From the NCBI GenBank assembly GCA_902729315.2, contig LR746274.1, positions 1,302,001-1,366,000 on the forward strand: 64,000 bases of DNA. Direction: 5' to 3'. Numbering within the stretch: the stretch's first letter is position 1; every line of letters starts with the position of its first letter. The notes under the pieces were generated by a model, which saw nothing but the letters and a program-made list of their open reading frames with translations, did no database searches and had not been told where the DNA came from. This document shows, one piece after another, positions 24,854 to 37,219 of this stretch. The translations under genes and the position numbers were made by a program. Source of the DNA: Spirodela intermedia (lineage: Eukaryota; Streptophyta; Magnoliopsida; Alismatales; Araceae).

Positions 24854-25803
24854 TTAGTAGTAGGGAGGAGGAGGCGACGGTGAGGGTGGTGGTGGAGACT
24901 TGTAGTAGTAGGGAGGAGGAGGCGACGGCGAGGGTGGGGGTGGGGACTTGTAGTAGTAGGGAGGAGGAGGCGAGGGTGAGGGTGGGGGTGGGGACTTGTT
25001 GTAGTAGTAGGGAGGAGGAGGCGAGGGTGAGGGTGGGGGTGGGGACTTGTAGATGTAAGGAGGAGGAGGCGAGGGTGAGGGTGGGGGTGGGGACTTGTAG
25101 ATGTAAGGAGGAGGAGGCGAGGGTGAGGGTGGGGGTGGGGACTTGTAGATGTAAGGAGGAGGAGGCGAGGGTGAGGGTGGGGGTGGGGACTTGTAGATGT
25201 AGGAGGAGGAGGCGAGGGTGAGGCGAGGGGTAGTGAGGGTGGGGGTGGGGACTTGTAGATGTAAGGAGGAGGAGGCGAGGGTGAGGGTGGGGTGGGGACT
25301 TGTAGATGTAAGGAGGAGGAGGCGAGGGTGAGGGTGGGGGGTGGGGGACTTGTAGATGTAAGGAGGGGAGGAGGCGAGGGTGAGGGTGGGGGTGGGGACT
25401 TGTAGATGTAAGGAGGAGGAGGCGAGGGTGAGGGTGGGGGCGGGGACTTGTAGATGTAAGGAGGAGGAGGCGAGGGTGAGGGTGGGGGTGGGGACTTGTA
25501 GATGTAAGGAGGAGGAGGCGAGGGTGAGGGTGGGGGTGGGGACTTGTAGATGTAAGGAGGAGGAGGCGAGGGTGAGGGTGGGGGTGGGGATTTGTAGTGG
25601 TATGGAGGCGGAGAAGGGTAGTAATAAGGAGGAGGAGACGGAGGCGGTGGCGGCGATGGAGAAGGATGCGTGGGTGGTAGATACCCCTGGGCCATCGCAC
25701 CACGGACATTACCCGCCAGGAAGATCACGGCCAAGGTGATTGCAATGGCCGCCGGCTGGAGGCGACGACCCCTTTCAGGGGCGTCAGGATGGGCGTAGCC
25801 CAT
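24854..25803 (-). pseudogene. Extensin (hydroxyproline-rich cell-wall glycoprotein), copy 1, frame-disrupted
   Basis: Secreted structural wall protein. It starts at 25803, with a signal peptide around residues 18-38 (AIAITLAVIFLAGNVRGAMA). Then come 48-nt units coding SPPPPSPSPPPPYIYK: Ser-Pro4 is the hydroxylation and arabinosylation motif, and Tyr-X-Tyr permits isodityrosine cross-linking. The frame is intact to about residue 145. Beyond it the units carry indels in G/C runs: two of +2 near 25340-25370, and -1 near 25290 and 25203. A 15-bp in-frame insertion lies near 25230. The net shift leaves the wall-protein frame permanently; the shifted frame runs open to 24661 as a His/Leu-rich tail. 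In the original frame a TAA ends at 24854 (PPPPYY then stop). It is either a pseudogene or an intact gene with assembly errors in a G-rich repeat. A TATA box lies upstream at 25921-25928. Confidence 0.8.
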
Positions 25804-25920
25804 GGCTCTCCTCCTCCCCCCACTCTGCGGACTGCTCCACGAGAAGTGTAGGGTGAAGCCGAGAGATGAAGGCTAGCTATCGTTGTTTGGATGAGACCCT
25901 TATCACCGAAGAGACCCATG

Positions 25921-25928
25921 TATTTATA
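25921..25928 (-). promoter_or_regulatory. TATA box of extensin copy 1
   Basis: The minus strand reads TATAAATA, about 118 bp upstream of the start codon at 25803. This spacing suits a short 5' UTR. Confidence 0.65.
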
Positions 25929-26279
25929 GACCTCGAGAGAACAGCACGTAGTAGGTAGGCAGGCAGATGCAGGTGAGGCCTACCTGCCTACCGAGACCTC
26001 GCCAGCGGAGGCATCGTCGGCGACGTGACCCACGGCTTGGAGTGGGTCACCGCGTGGGGGGCCGTTGATGGAGTCTGGCTTGGAAGCTTCTCGTGTGAGG
26101 AGCCAGATAATAGAGGAGAGGAGGATGTAGCGAGTCAAGCCACGCGAAGTTATGGGGGCGGTCGTGGAAGGTTAAGGCAAAAGGTGGGAGAAGAAGTCGT
26201 AGGAGGGGTGTACTTGATTGACTCTGTCATCGCCAAGGCGTGTCATCCGCCTTTGGCAATGGAGCACTAGAAGTCCGTC

Positions 26280-28663
26280 GGGGTTGCTCTCCGCGCCTTC
26301 GTAAACTGTGGGATTAGACTCTTTTATGAAATACTATGCACTGTGGTTTGCATCTGAATGGTGTTTAGAGATGCAAGGGAATTAAAGTGAATACAACTAA
26401 GTATCAAAACTGTTTAAACCTGTATTTTTTTATTAGCTCTTCTTATTCATTGGGGTGTAGCATATTTGTAACTTACAATCAATTTGGTCTCCAAGACAAG
26501 AAAGAGAGAATTTTTGAGTGGTTTGGCTCATAGCCTATATGCACTATCTTAGGAGCTTCAACTTTTTGAGTTTTTTCTCTATGTAATTACTCATAGACTT
26601 AGAGGCTAATTTGAAGTGACATTAAGATCAAGAACCAGGGTGGGAGGTTAAATTGATCTTATCCTAATATTAATTTAGTCAACTATAATATTTTTTTTGA
26701 TCTCCTTGATTTGAGCCTAAATTATTATAGATCTTCTAAATTTAAATCTTGAACATTCTAATATTTTATAGTGGTTTAGTCTCTTTGTCTACATCCACTA
26801 TCTAGGAACATCTCATTCTTGAGTTCTACTAAACCAAACCTTTAGTCAACCACTACTGATTATCAAGATAGGCTATCACAAAATTTCACCCCAAAATTTT
26901 CTTTTAGATTTTTGATTCTAGGTGGCCAAAAATTGGTTATGGATATCAACTCTTTTGAGTTTTATATTAATATTTAATCCCATTTTTATCTTATAAAATA
27001 TAAAATATATTATTATGATTTTACAGAAGACTTGAATCACATCCAAAAATTTGATGAAGAGGAAGTTAAATTTTGCTTAACTTTTATTCTCCTCTTCTTG
27101 TGAGGAAGCTATTTGATTACTGAAGCCATTGCCATTATAAGTAAGTTGAGGAAGATTATATTTGAATTAGATTTTTCTCCTCAACTCAATGTCTTCTTGT
27201 TGTTATACGTAGATGCGAAGATCATTTAAATTAATATGTAAGATTTGAATAATTGGTTAGAAAGAAATATAAGAATATAAAGATATCAAGTATGATTGTT
27301 CAAAGATAATTAACCATTATAGAAAGAAAAAAATATGGAAAAGTTTGATTTAAAATCTTCCCTTATTTTGTGCAATTTTTCAATATTAAAAATCTAAAAT
27401 TATTTAAAAAATTGATTGGTCGAAAAATAAAGGTATGATGCATCCTTAAATATTTAGATATTCTCTAAAGTTTAAACAATAAATGTAATCACTAAGTATT
27501 AATGTATATATCCGAAGCTAACAATTATTACATGTTTGAGAATAATTATAAAACATCAAAACAGAACCATAAATACATATCCAAATAAAGTATTCAATTT
27601 ACAATTAAATTAATTTAAAAATTACCTCAAGTAAAATGTGAATACGAAGTAGACATACTTGATTTTGATTTAAATATATATATTTTAGCTGTAATAAAAA
27701 AATAATTTTGAGAGAAAAAATCATCAAAATTCTAGAATCCAGGATATGAGAATCAAACACATTTCTTAAAGTATATTTAGGATATTTAGCATTACTAATA
27801 TATATTATCTATAAATTCATATTTAATTAATTTCATGCTTGTGTCCAAGAGATTATTAGAATCATAAGAAAAAGTGAAGCCCTAATAGGAGGAGGTGAAT
27901 TGAGATTTTTTCTTATTTTTGAGAGTTATATCATAACTATCTATATGTGTTAGTAAATGTGTCAACACGCGTATTATATTAAAACCTCTCAACACTCTTT
28001 GACCATGAACATTGAACTTTTTAATGTTACTTCATCCCTCAATTAGGTATTTTCAGTTAAAGTGGGAACTTCTTTCTAGTATTAATTTATTCCTTTCAAG
28101 AATGTACGCTGATTTTTACAAGATCAGTGACCTAAATCGTACAAGTTTGTTTCCATGGATACCTAGTACCTCTTAGGGTAAATATGGCTACTAGCATCTC
28201 ATGACTATGTTTAATACACTATACTCTCATCATGTAATTTTCTTAGAGCCTAATGAATTGCAATAGTCATAGTGGATGAGTTCATCCTTTGTTATATTAT
28301 TGATCACTAGGATGAAACTTTTTCATTTGTCATTCATTCATATGATGTGAAGAACTCAATGATGAACATTTATTTTTTATTTTTATTTGGTTTTTGATCC
28401 ATAATTCTTCTCTTATAAGTAAGTTTTCATTTGGTGAAAAATTTCTTATTTAATCAAAAATCTGAAGTTTAAAATACCCTTTTGCTTGCAATTTTCTAGA
28501 ATGCACGGTAATGATGTTTATACAGTCCAAATTTTGAATCTCCCTATTTTCAAGGCTATTTCCATTCAAATTTTAATTAAAGCTTTCTTACTTGATGGAG
28601 AATGATTTGAGTTTTGTATTGGATCAAGATCGTTCAGTATTTTTTTCCTTTTTATCCACATAA
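26280..28663. other. AT-rich non-genic DNA, start of the retroelement-dense region
   Basis: No open frame of substance. A GGAGGAGGTGAATTGAG stretch near 27888 resembles a motif common in plant copia LTRs or leaders, but no element ends could be defined. Base composition drops sharply from the GC-rich extensin neighbourhood. Confidence 0.5.
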
Positions 28664-28668
28664 GTAAC

Positions 28669-30420
28669 TGATAAGTCTTCATTATCATGAGTTAATAATT
28701 AATAATTAATATAGTTTTAGCCTTAAATCATGATAATTAGACTTATTTATGTTAAATTGTGAAAATTAGTTTTCAATTGATTAATGTGTATTTTTGGCTA
28801 ATTATGTGATTTATACGAAGTTATATGATTTTTATAGTCCTATTTTTGAGATAAATGAAGAAAAATAAATTAAAATAAAATTATAGAAAAAGGGAGGGAC
28901 TTGTCGGCTAGTTGGGCCCGCAAGAAGGTTTGAAGCGCAGTCGGGGGGAGCCACGAGTAAGGGCTCAAGCGGCTAAGACCGATGGGGGCACGTGTGCGCC
29001 ACTCTCCTTCCACATCACTAGTGGCCAACCGACTATGGGGCAAAGAGTGATCGTACACGTAGGAGAAAGGGACTCATTACTTGCAAATGTGATATTACTA
29101 TATATTCATCCAAGACTTTGACATACAAATGATGCGGGACTAAACTCACGTCACACCTTCCTCAAAAAGGCTTTGAAGATTTCAATACCTAAACTAACCC
29201 TTAGTTATAACAAAGATATACCATGATGATGTTACTTGATAAAGAAATTAGAATACTTATTTTAATATCTCTCATGCAGGCAAGTGATCGGCACAAGTCC
29301 GAATCCTTCCAAAGTCAAAACTCGTACTTTTATCTGATTATCGTGACTTTCTTACATATTGTTAGTGAAAGATTAAGTCGTCAGAATCACTAGATTATCG
29401 ACAAAAATTTCGTCAATGTGATTTGTGGAGTATTATTACTAAAATTGTTGAACGATTCGCAATAAAAAGATCTCAAATCTATCGAGTAAATTATCTCTAA
29501 TTGATTGACGAACAAGTCGTCGTTAAGAAGATGACAATCTGTCGAGGGACAAGTCGCCACCTCTTGAGAGAGTACTAGATGCAATGAAGAGCCTCCTCTT
29601 GCTATACAGACCTAAGGATGAAGCTCCCTGACACACGTCCCACCTTCATTCAGCTCCTTTCCGTCGGGTTGCAACTACTAGAGAGCTGCAAAGTCGCTAT
29701 TTTTCTACTTTATTGGGTGACAGGTGCCATAAACGATTTGATGACCCATTTAATTGATCTCTAGACTTCGCAAGAAGATCTAGAGATTGCCCATATCATT
29801 CTTGTCCAAGGAGAGCTTTCGAGGCCATTGACACTACACGACAATCCTCCTAAACACTCAAGATTCTAGTACATCGTTGATGCATCGTCGATGCATCGCC
29901 GCTGCAACGCCAAAACTCTGTTTTCTTATTTTCAACTTAAATTTTACTTTATTTAGTGATAATTTGTGATTTAAATTTACCAAGCTATTCTTCATTCAAT
30001 TAAGATTCTTTCTACTTTTACAAATCTAAATTTGATTAATTAAATCTTTTATAATCGCTTACGTAAGAATCATAGGATGGAATTTTATTTCTGCCAAGTT
30101 CACATTCGTCGGGCACTGATGTCATCTTGACATCCACACCCTTATTTTTCTTTTTTGTGATTTTTAAATATATTTTATTTTTATTTCTTAGAATAAAATT
30201 TATAAAAAATATATTATTTGAAGAAAATTCTGAAAAATTACTTGATATTATATTATATTCATGGATTGATTTAGAAAATTATCACTATTTTTGGATTTTT
30301 TATTGAGTTATAATTAATATATTTGTTCAAAAATACTTTTAAATATCTAAAAATTGATATTTTCTAGTTTTATAAATTTTAAATTTGTATGATTTATTAT
30401 ACAACGACTAAGTCACATCA
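28669..30420 (+). mobile_element. Family A solo LTR, copy 1
   Basis: A 1752-bp unit starting TGATAAGTC and ending AGTCACATCA, flanked by the perfect 5-bp target duplication GTAAC (28664-28668 and 30421-30425). TG...CA ends and a 5-bp duplication are LTR hallmarks. No primer-binding site, polypurine tract or second LTR adjoins it, so it is read as a solo LTR. Orientation here is simply the TGATAAG-first direction; the true sense strand is unknown. It contains the U6-like promoter module on the minus strand, but the associated hairpin has decayed. Confidence 0.85.
28886..29140 (-). ncRNA. Candidate Pol III transcription unit in family A copy 1
   Basis: On the minus strand GTCCCGCATCA (29140-29130, 9 of 11 to the plant snRNA USE) is followed by exactly 25 nt and TATATA (29104-29099). 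From the expected start near 29075 no T4 run occurs until 28891. The hairpin seen before the T-run in copies 2 to 4 is not preserved here, so this copy looks inactive. Confidence 0.3.
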
Positions 30421-30425
30421 GTAAC

Positions 30426-33130
30426 TGATATGTCTCCATCGAGCTACTTTTTTCAAAACTTGAATATCAAATATTTTTCTCATTTTCTTGGTGATTTAAC
30501 ACATGATATTTTAGAGAACCTGCCTAAGATTATTTTGAAATCATAAATATTGCATAGTACAGTTAGAGAATCATATAAACAAAGATCAAATATTTTTCTA
30601 GTTTGTATCAACTTATAATGTACAATTATATATTTAGACTTTCATTTCTACATGTTTCTGGGCACTGTGTACTTATAGCCTCTACGAATTGCAAGCAAGT
30701 TAATGGGGGGATTTTAAGCGAGGCGGGGGGAAAGAGCGTGATCGCAAATCGAATCAACTAATAATCTTTTACCTTTGAATAATCCTAAGATAGAAAACTA
30801 CTTAATTTGAATGATTAAAGCTTTGGATTTGATCATTAGTAGTATCAATATTTAATAATGAGAATTGATACAATGACTTTGTTGAATGATTAAACATTTG
30901 AAATATATAAGTGACACGAGGAAGAATGAATATTAGATAATCACTTATTAATAAAATTTAATTTATAATTATATAAAAAAAGTACACCAACGAACTTCTA
31001 ACTTTTGATACTTACAAAACTAATGATAAGTTTTTTTTAACTATATAATATTGATATAACACTATTAATATTAAAGAATAAATTTTGCATACAAGTATTC
31101 ACTCAACGAGATCATATCAGAAATATATATTTGGACAAGTATATATAATTGAAAATAAAATCATTCACATATAAAAGTCTCAAAATTTAGAATTCATTAC
31201 TTTGAATAGAGTAGAAGTGTTTTTCATTACTCAAAATAGTAATGTGCTCCCCTTTCATTAGTGTTCTCCTTGAATTTGTGCATTCGCTTAATTTTCCTAA
31301 CTCAATTTTTCTCTCTTTTTGTAAGATCAAGAAGAATAGAAAGGCTCAATGGGGATAGAATCTACATGTGATTACAAAATACAAGAAAAATGATTTGATG
31401 TTAGAGATGTTGTTTTCAAGTACCTAAAGCCTTTCTTCCACTAACTAGATTTGTTATTCCACATGATCAATACTTTTGTTGAATTTTCAATAAAATGTAA
31501 AATATCAACTAGGGTAAGAAAATAAGAGGTGGAAGGGAAAGCAGTAGAGATGGTGGATGGGTGAAATCTACTGCTCATCATGCGTGTTGTAATATATGCA
31601 TAGGAGAGTAGATTTGTGAGCAGCATCTTGAAGATAAAAAATAAATGATTCTTCCTCTACTTAGTCTACATGACAGAAAAAAATTATATTTAATAATGGT
31701 TCTCATTTGATCTAAAAATAAGACACCAAAATTTACGACAGTGTATTATAAGGTGAAATGAATGAAGGACATAAATTTTTCTAAAATCCTATCATGAGCA
31801 ACATTTTTATGCAACATTAAATGAATGATAATGAAATATGTTAATTTATATGACAAGGGAAGGTGTGAAGACTTGATGGAATGCACATTTACATTTGGTA
31901 TCTCAATCAAGATTGTAAGAAATTTGTTGACCATCAATCTGTTAATGGCTAATTTAGGGCTATAGGGAATTTGAATGGTATAATTCAACTTTTCTACAAG
32001 AAGATCAATTTTTTTTCCTTTAATAAATGTGGAATTTCTAAAGAAGTCTTAGTAGAATTGTTGTAAAATATTATGACAAGATGATGATATGTATCAATGA
32101 GTTTAAAAATAAGATGTATGATTCTAAGGGTATCAAATATATTTTCAAGCTAAGATTTTGTGTATCAAAAAAGGTAAAATAAATGATTGTATATTTAGAC
32201 ACTTTTCAATCGTAAATGTTATTTGATTTTTTTTTTCTTCCAAAATTAGTAGAGAGGAAAGATCTGTCATAGATTTAAGAGATGATGGTTCACTAGATGA
32301 AAAAACATCTTTGGTCAATCTTGGTTCAGGCTAAGTGTTTTCAAGTGAAGAGACTTGAGTTGATCATGGTATAGAGGTTGATGAATAATAAACTTTTCCA
32401 AATCATTATCGGGGAAGGAGATGCCGTGGTTAGTGAGAGTTTTTTCTCTAGTTTATGATGACACAAGATAATATTATGATGATTTCAATAAACATAGTTT
32501 CTACGTTGGTGGTAGAAGGGCTTGAAATGTGAGGCTCATTGGGGACTGATTTTTCAGGTTACAGCCCAAGATGAGAAAAATGATCTTTTTTATAGTGGTG
32601 GAATGAAAGTCTTTTTCTTGAGCGGAAAATATGATGATTTCGTTTTCTTTTTCTTTTGTGAAAGCCTTGTAACATCTTGGAGACTTTGAGATCTTTGCAT
32701 GAAGGGTAGTTCTATAAATATAGACTATTTTTGGTTCTAGGGTTCAAGGAGAAAGAGATTGATTGTAATGTGATGCAAATCTCTAAATGCGTGAGAATTT
32801 TCCATGAAATGAATGTGCTTTCTTTATAGTGCAAGCGATGAATTGGTGAAACCTGATTTGAACCTTCCTCAAATAATTCTTAAGGTGGTTTTCATTGAAG
32901 AAGGAAAATAAATTTTTACAGTGTGGGAGAGAAGTGAGAGAATGTTGTGGTTGGAATGGATTTAGAATGTGGAGTTTTGACCCTTTTCATAGAAGAGGAA
33001 GACACGATATCTGATCTTTTAAGGTATGAAGCAACATTTAAGATGTTATTCAATCCCTTAGTTTTGAGAAGAAGAAGATCTATCACATCTGGAACTGAAC
33101 CCTGATTATGAAGATTTACCTAGAACTTGA
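30426..33130. other. AT-rich non-genic DNA
   Basis: No credible coding sequence; short open frames are scattered and lack motifs. It probably contains decayed retroelement sequence leading into the copia remnant that follows. Confidence 0.5.
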
Positions 33131-34870
33131 AGATATGTTAAAAGTCCAATGAAAAATGTTATTGGAAACCTAAATGATAGAGTCATAACTAGAGCAACAT
33201 TAAAAGAACACATACACATGGCTTCTCAAATTGAACCTAGAAATATTAATGATACTCTTATAGATTTTGATTGGTTGATTACTATTTAGAAAAAAATAGA
33301 AAAAATTGAAAAAATAATATATGCTATTTATTTCTAAGATTTGAACATCGAAATGGGATAAGAAAAAAATGGGTTTTTAGGAATAAAATAAATGAACAAG
33401 GTTTAGTGATAAGAAATAAAATGAGACTAGTTGCTGAGAGATATATTCAAGAAGAAGGGATAGATTATGAAGGAACTTATGCCCCCATAGTTAAGACTTG
33501 ATGCAATCTTTCGAACTCCACTTCTTTTTTTGGTCGTTCCGCTTTGTCGAATCAATGGTAGTATCAGAGATCTGTAATCCCCCGACATTTTGGACAACAT
33601 GGTTCCTGCTTTCATTTTGAGTTTCACATCTTTCTCCCACAGTCATACTAAAGTATCGTTTGAATTCTTATATCAGTTACATGTGATAATAATTTTAAAT
33701 AATATCAAATGGAAGTTAAAAGTACTTTTCTAAATGAATTAATTAAAGAAGAACTTTTATGTAGAACATCCTCTAAAATTTGAAAACTTAGATTTTCTTG
33801 ATCACATTTTTAGATTAAAAAATGAATTCTTTCTTATTACACTCCCCACAAGCTTGGCATGAAAATCTGAATTTCTTATTAGAAAATAATTTTCACAGAG
33901 GAAATGTAGACACTACTTTGTTGATGATATTATCTTTGGTGGAGTGATGAAACTTTGTGTAATGAATTTTCCTTATTAATGTAAAATGAATTTGAAATGA
34001 GTATAATGGTAGAACTAAATTTCTTTCTTGGATTCAAATTAAGCTATTAGAGAACAAATGTTTTATATCCCAAGTAAAATATAGAAGACAATTACTTGCT
34101 AAATTCAAAATGAAAAATTTAAAGTAAAAAAAACTCCTATAAGCACAAATACTAAATTAGACTTTGATGAGCAGGAAAAATAAGTAGATAGAAAGTTATA
34201 TAGAATAATGATTATATCACTATTATTTTTGATTGAAACTAGGGTTGATATGTTATTTAGTGTATGCATGTGCGTTAGATATCAATGTAATCCTAAAGAA
34301 TCTCACCTTATGGCTATTAAAAGATTATTTAGATATTTACTAGGAACATAAGCCTTATGTGAATGGTATCCTAAGAATCAAGATTTAAACCTTTTAGGGT
34401 GGAACTGATTGTAAAAGTACTAGTGGATCATGCTTGTTCTTCGGTGGAAGTTTAGTTTCTTGAAATTTCAAGAAATAAAATTCTATTATAATATCTATTG
34501 TAGAGGTTGAGTATGTATTTTTTGGAAGTTGTTGTGCATAGATACTTTGGATAAAGTATAAATTAGAAAACTATAGATTGAAACTAGAACAAATACCAAT
34601 ATATTATGTGGGCAAAAGTGTTATCGACCTAACCAAAAATCTAATTATACATTATAGAATGAAACATATTGAAATTAAACATAATTTTTTCAAGGATCAT
34701 ATATAAAAAGGGAATATTGAACAATACTTTATTGAAACATAAAATTCTTGGTTGATATTTTCACAAAATCCATTCTCAAGGATATATTCAATTCACTTAT
34801 TTACGAACTTGGTATGTGCCAATTGATTGATATTTTATCATTAGTTCTCCTTATTTTGATGAGTTACTGA
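33130..34870 (+). pseudogene. Decayed Ty1/copia pol (reverse transcriptase and RNase H)
   Basis: Fragments in several frames give a recognisable copia order. NVIGNLNDRVITRATLKEH and QIEPRNINDTLIDFDWL lie near 33150-33270. Then come RLVAERYIQEEGIDYEGTYAP near 33425-33490, the reverse transcriptase box YFVDDIIFGG near 33915, and PKESHLMAIKRLFRYLLGT near 34290. The RNase H tail runs to about 34820 (LVDIFTKSILKD). Many stops and frameshifts, plus about 135 bp of foreign sequence at 33505-33640, show it is long dead. No LTRs were located. Confidence 0.8.
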
Positions 34871-34879
34871 TGATATTGT

Positions 34880-35680
34880 GATTTATTCAAAATATTCGTT
34901 TATTATTGTTATCCTCTCTGATTTATTGTTAATATGTGTAATTGTATGTTTTGATACATTTGATATAATAATTTTTCTTTTTTTTCCGTAAGATTCTACT
35001 AAGGAAATGAGCAGCATGTGCTATGTCGTCACATACCTTTGAAATATTGTATATTGTGTTTACACTCTTCTGTTCATTAATAAACCTTCCTCAAACCTGT
35101 TTGAAAACACTCAAACCCACTCTTTCTCTTTATGTTCTCTTACTTTGACAACCTTCCTTCCACTCTCTTAATCACAAACCCTCAAAACATCATTAAAAAA
35201 TGCTCTACTCATGCCCTGGTGGGTCATTTGCTATGTTAGAACACATGTATTCTATATTGTGTGTTGCATCACGTCTACATCTCATTTGGGTCTTTTTCTC
35301 TTTATTCAAACCCTAAAATCAGCATGGCTGATACTCACTGTTCCTCCCTTCTAGTTCTCCCTTTCAAGGCCTATGGATGTCTAAAAACATTGGAGGAAAA
35401 AGACAAGGAAATCATCGTCGATTCCTCACCTGACCAAACTCTTCCTCCATCTCCCACAATTAAAAAATTACCAATTCTATAAGTAAATTTTATCCACTGA
35501 GAAAATACGGCTTCAATTAATAGTTTTTTGTTTTCTGAATATCAATGGCATGAGCAATCATCCAATTAGTAATCCAATTTACTGCAGAATGTTGAATGGT
35601 ACTGTTCTGCTCGAGAAAGCCATTCACCAATTATTTTGGTCTTTCTATACGTATATACTATATGCATGTTTCTAACTATA
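34880..35680. other. Non-genic stretch between copia and gypsy remnants
   Basis: Contains a 73-codon open frame (35261-35482) of no recognised family. The text ATTAAAAAATGCTCT near 35191 recurs near 39000, hinting that both belong to one broken element. Confidence 0.35.
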
Positions 35681-37130
35681 AATGCTGAATGGTATGAGAT
35701 GTCCCTGTTTAGAAAATCAATCCACCAACTTCAAAATGACAATTTTTCTTGAAGAAGGTGGTAAACCCATCAATGAAATCTGTTCCATTGTCTTGGCAGA
35801 TCTTCTTCTAGTGAGGTTAAGGTACTCAACTTATGTGACAACATGCATTCAAATTTATCGTAATGACATCTATCACATTCTCTTAAAATTTCAGCCTTGA
35901 TTTTCTCCCACAGTAAAATCGACTTAAATCTGTGGAGAATTCCATGTAATCTAGTGGGGCCATAGGAAAGGTGTGATTCTGTGAGTAATTGTGATTGGTT
36001 AACTGGCAAATATTCTTCCCTCATAGTACATACATTAAGGGGATCCTTGAACTGATTGAAGCACCTCAGCTTCCAAGTTAACTTCCATCTATCTTTTCAC
36101 CTTGTCCCAAGTAACCTTGAGGCAATGGTAATCACCGCATGGTTTTAATCCACCTTTGTTGAGCTCGTTTGCTGATTACAAGTAATAGTCTGGGCAGGGA
36201 AGCCTAGCCTCGATTTATGAGCTGCCCAAATATTCTTTCTCTAGAAAATAGAATCGAATGTCACTATCGTTTTAGAGCTTTACTCAATAGTTCTAAAAGT
36301 TGTTTGCCTTGCATAAGACTCACATCAATGCCTAAACTGAAGGCATTCTATAAGTAATGAATGGTTTTGCAAAATTTTGAATCATAAAACAGGTACATTG
36401 GGCGCTACCTTATTTATGTTGTCAGATAATGTATTAACTTTGTCTGGCAGTCAAAAAGCATCTTTCTGATATAACTCATTTCAAGGTGTTTTTATCAGGC
36501 TGTATTTCAATCGAACTTTCTACACTCCCTAGTCCAACTCTGCATTTGCATTTTTCATAATCAGTCAACCCATCATCCCATCTGTAATCAAATTTTTGAT
36601 GACAAGACTCAGCTTTTGGTTGATGTGGATAATCAAATTGCTGAGCAGACTTTTTGATCTTTTAGCTTTAAATTGATGTTAGTTTTGTGACATCGTTTGA
36701 CCTGTTCCAGTGTTCCATCCAATCATTTCTATATCCTTATCCATGATCAGCGAATACAAATAAAATCTTTTTATAGCAAGTTTGAGTCTTTGATCCACCA
36801 TCCCTTCAAGCCTGATTTTTCCGTTTGATAAACCCAGCACAGTCATTGAGAATTCATGAAAATTATCTTGTTGAAAAGCTATCTTCTGGATGTTTGTCTT
36901 CTTGGCTGTTACATATTGAAAATAATCTAATGGCATGGAGTTCATAATCAGATCTAATGTAAAAATTATAAAATAATCTAATGCCATGGAACTTATCTGT
37001 AACTGTAGTCAGTCCCATTAAATGCACGGGAATCCACACAGATGGTTCAAGGAAGGAAAAAGGATGCGCACTATGCCTATTGATTCCATAATGTATGGCT
37101 TCTAACCTTAGTTTCATGATTATGGACCAC
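35680..37130 (-). pseudogene. Decayed Ty3/gypsy pol (reverse transcriptase and integrase fragments)
   Basis: On the minus strand, a reverse transcriptase-like piece (KKTNIQKIAFQQDNFHEFSM then TVLGLSN, near 36830-36910) corresponds to the gypsy motif around 'KTAFRT..G.YEF.VMPFGLTNAP'. Further along, near 35780-35990, comes an integrase-like piece: LHGILHRFKSILLWEKIKAE, then a C-x2-C pair (CDRCHYDK) and ...PRQWNRFH. This matches the zinc-finger end of gypsy integrases. Order and spacing fit a minus-strand pol. Frames are broken throughout. Confidence 0.55.
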
Positions 37131-37219
37131 TAGAAGTGAGATCACAATGTATTTGTGATAATCTTGCTCTCATCCACTTGGGGGTAGAATGGTGATAGCT
37201 TCTTTAACTCTTTAAGAAT

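Noticed and set aside
24900-25620. CRISPR-like array of regular repeats
   Set aside because: Units are contiguous coding repeats without unique spacers, in a plant nuclear gene.
24709-25739. Long plus-strand open frames with VGTCRCKEEEARVRVG-type repeats
   Set aside because: They are the antisense of the 48-nt extensin units; the minus-strand frame has a signal peptide and extensin motifs.
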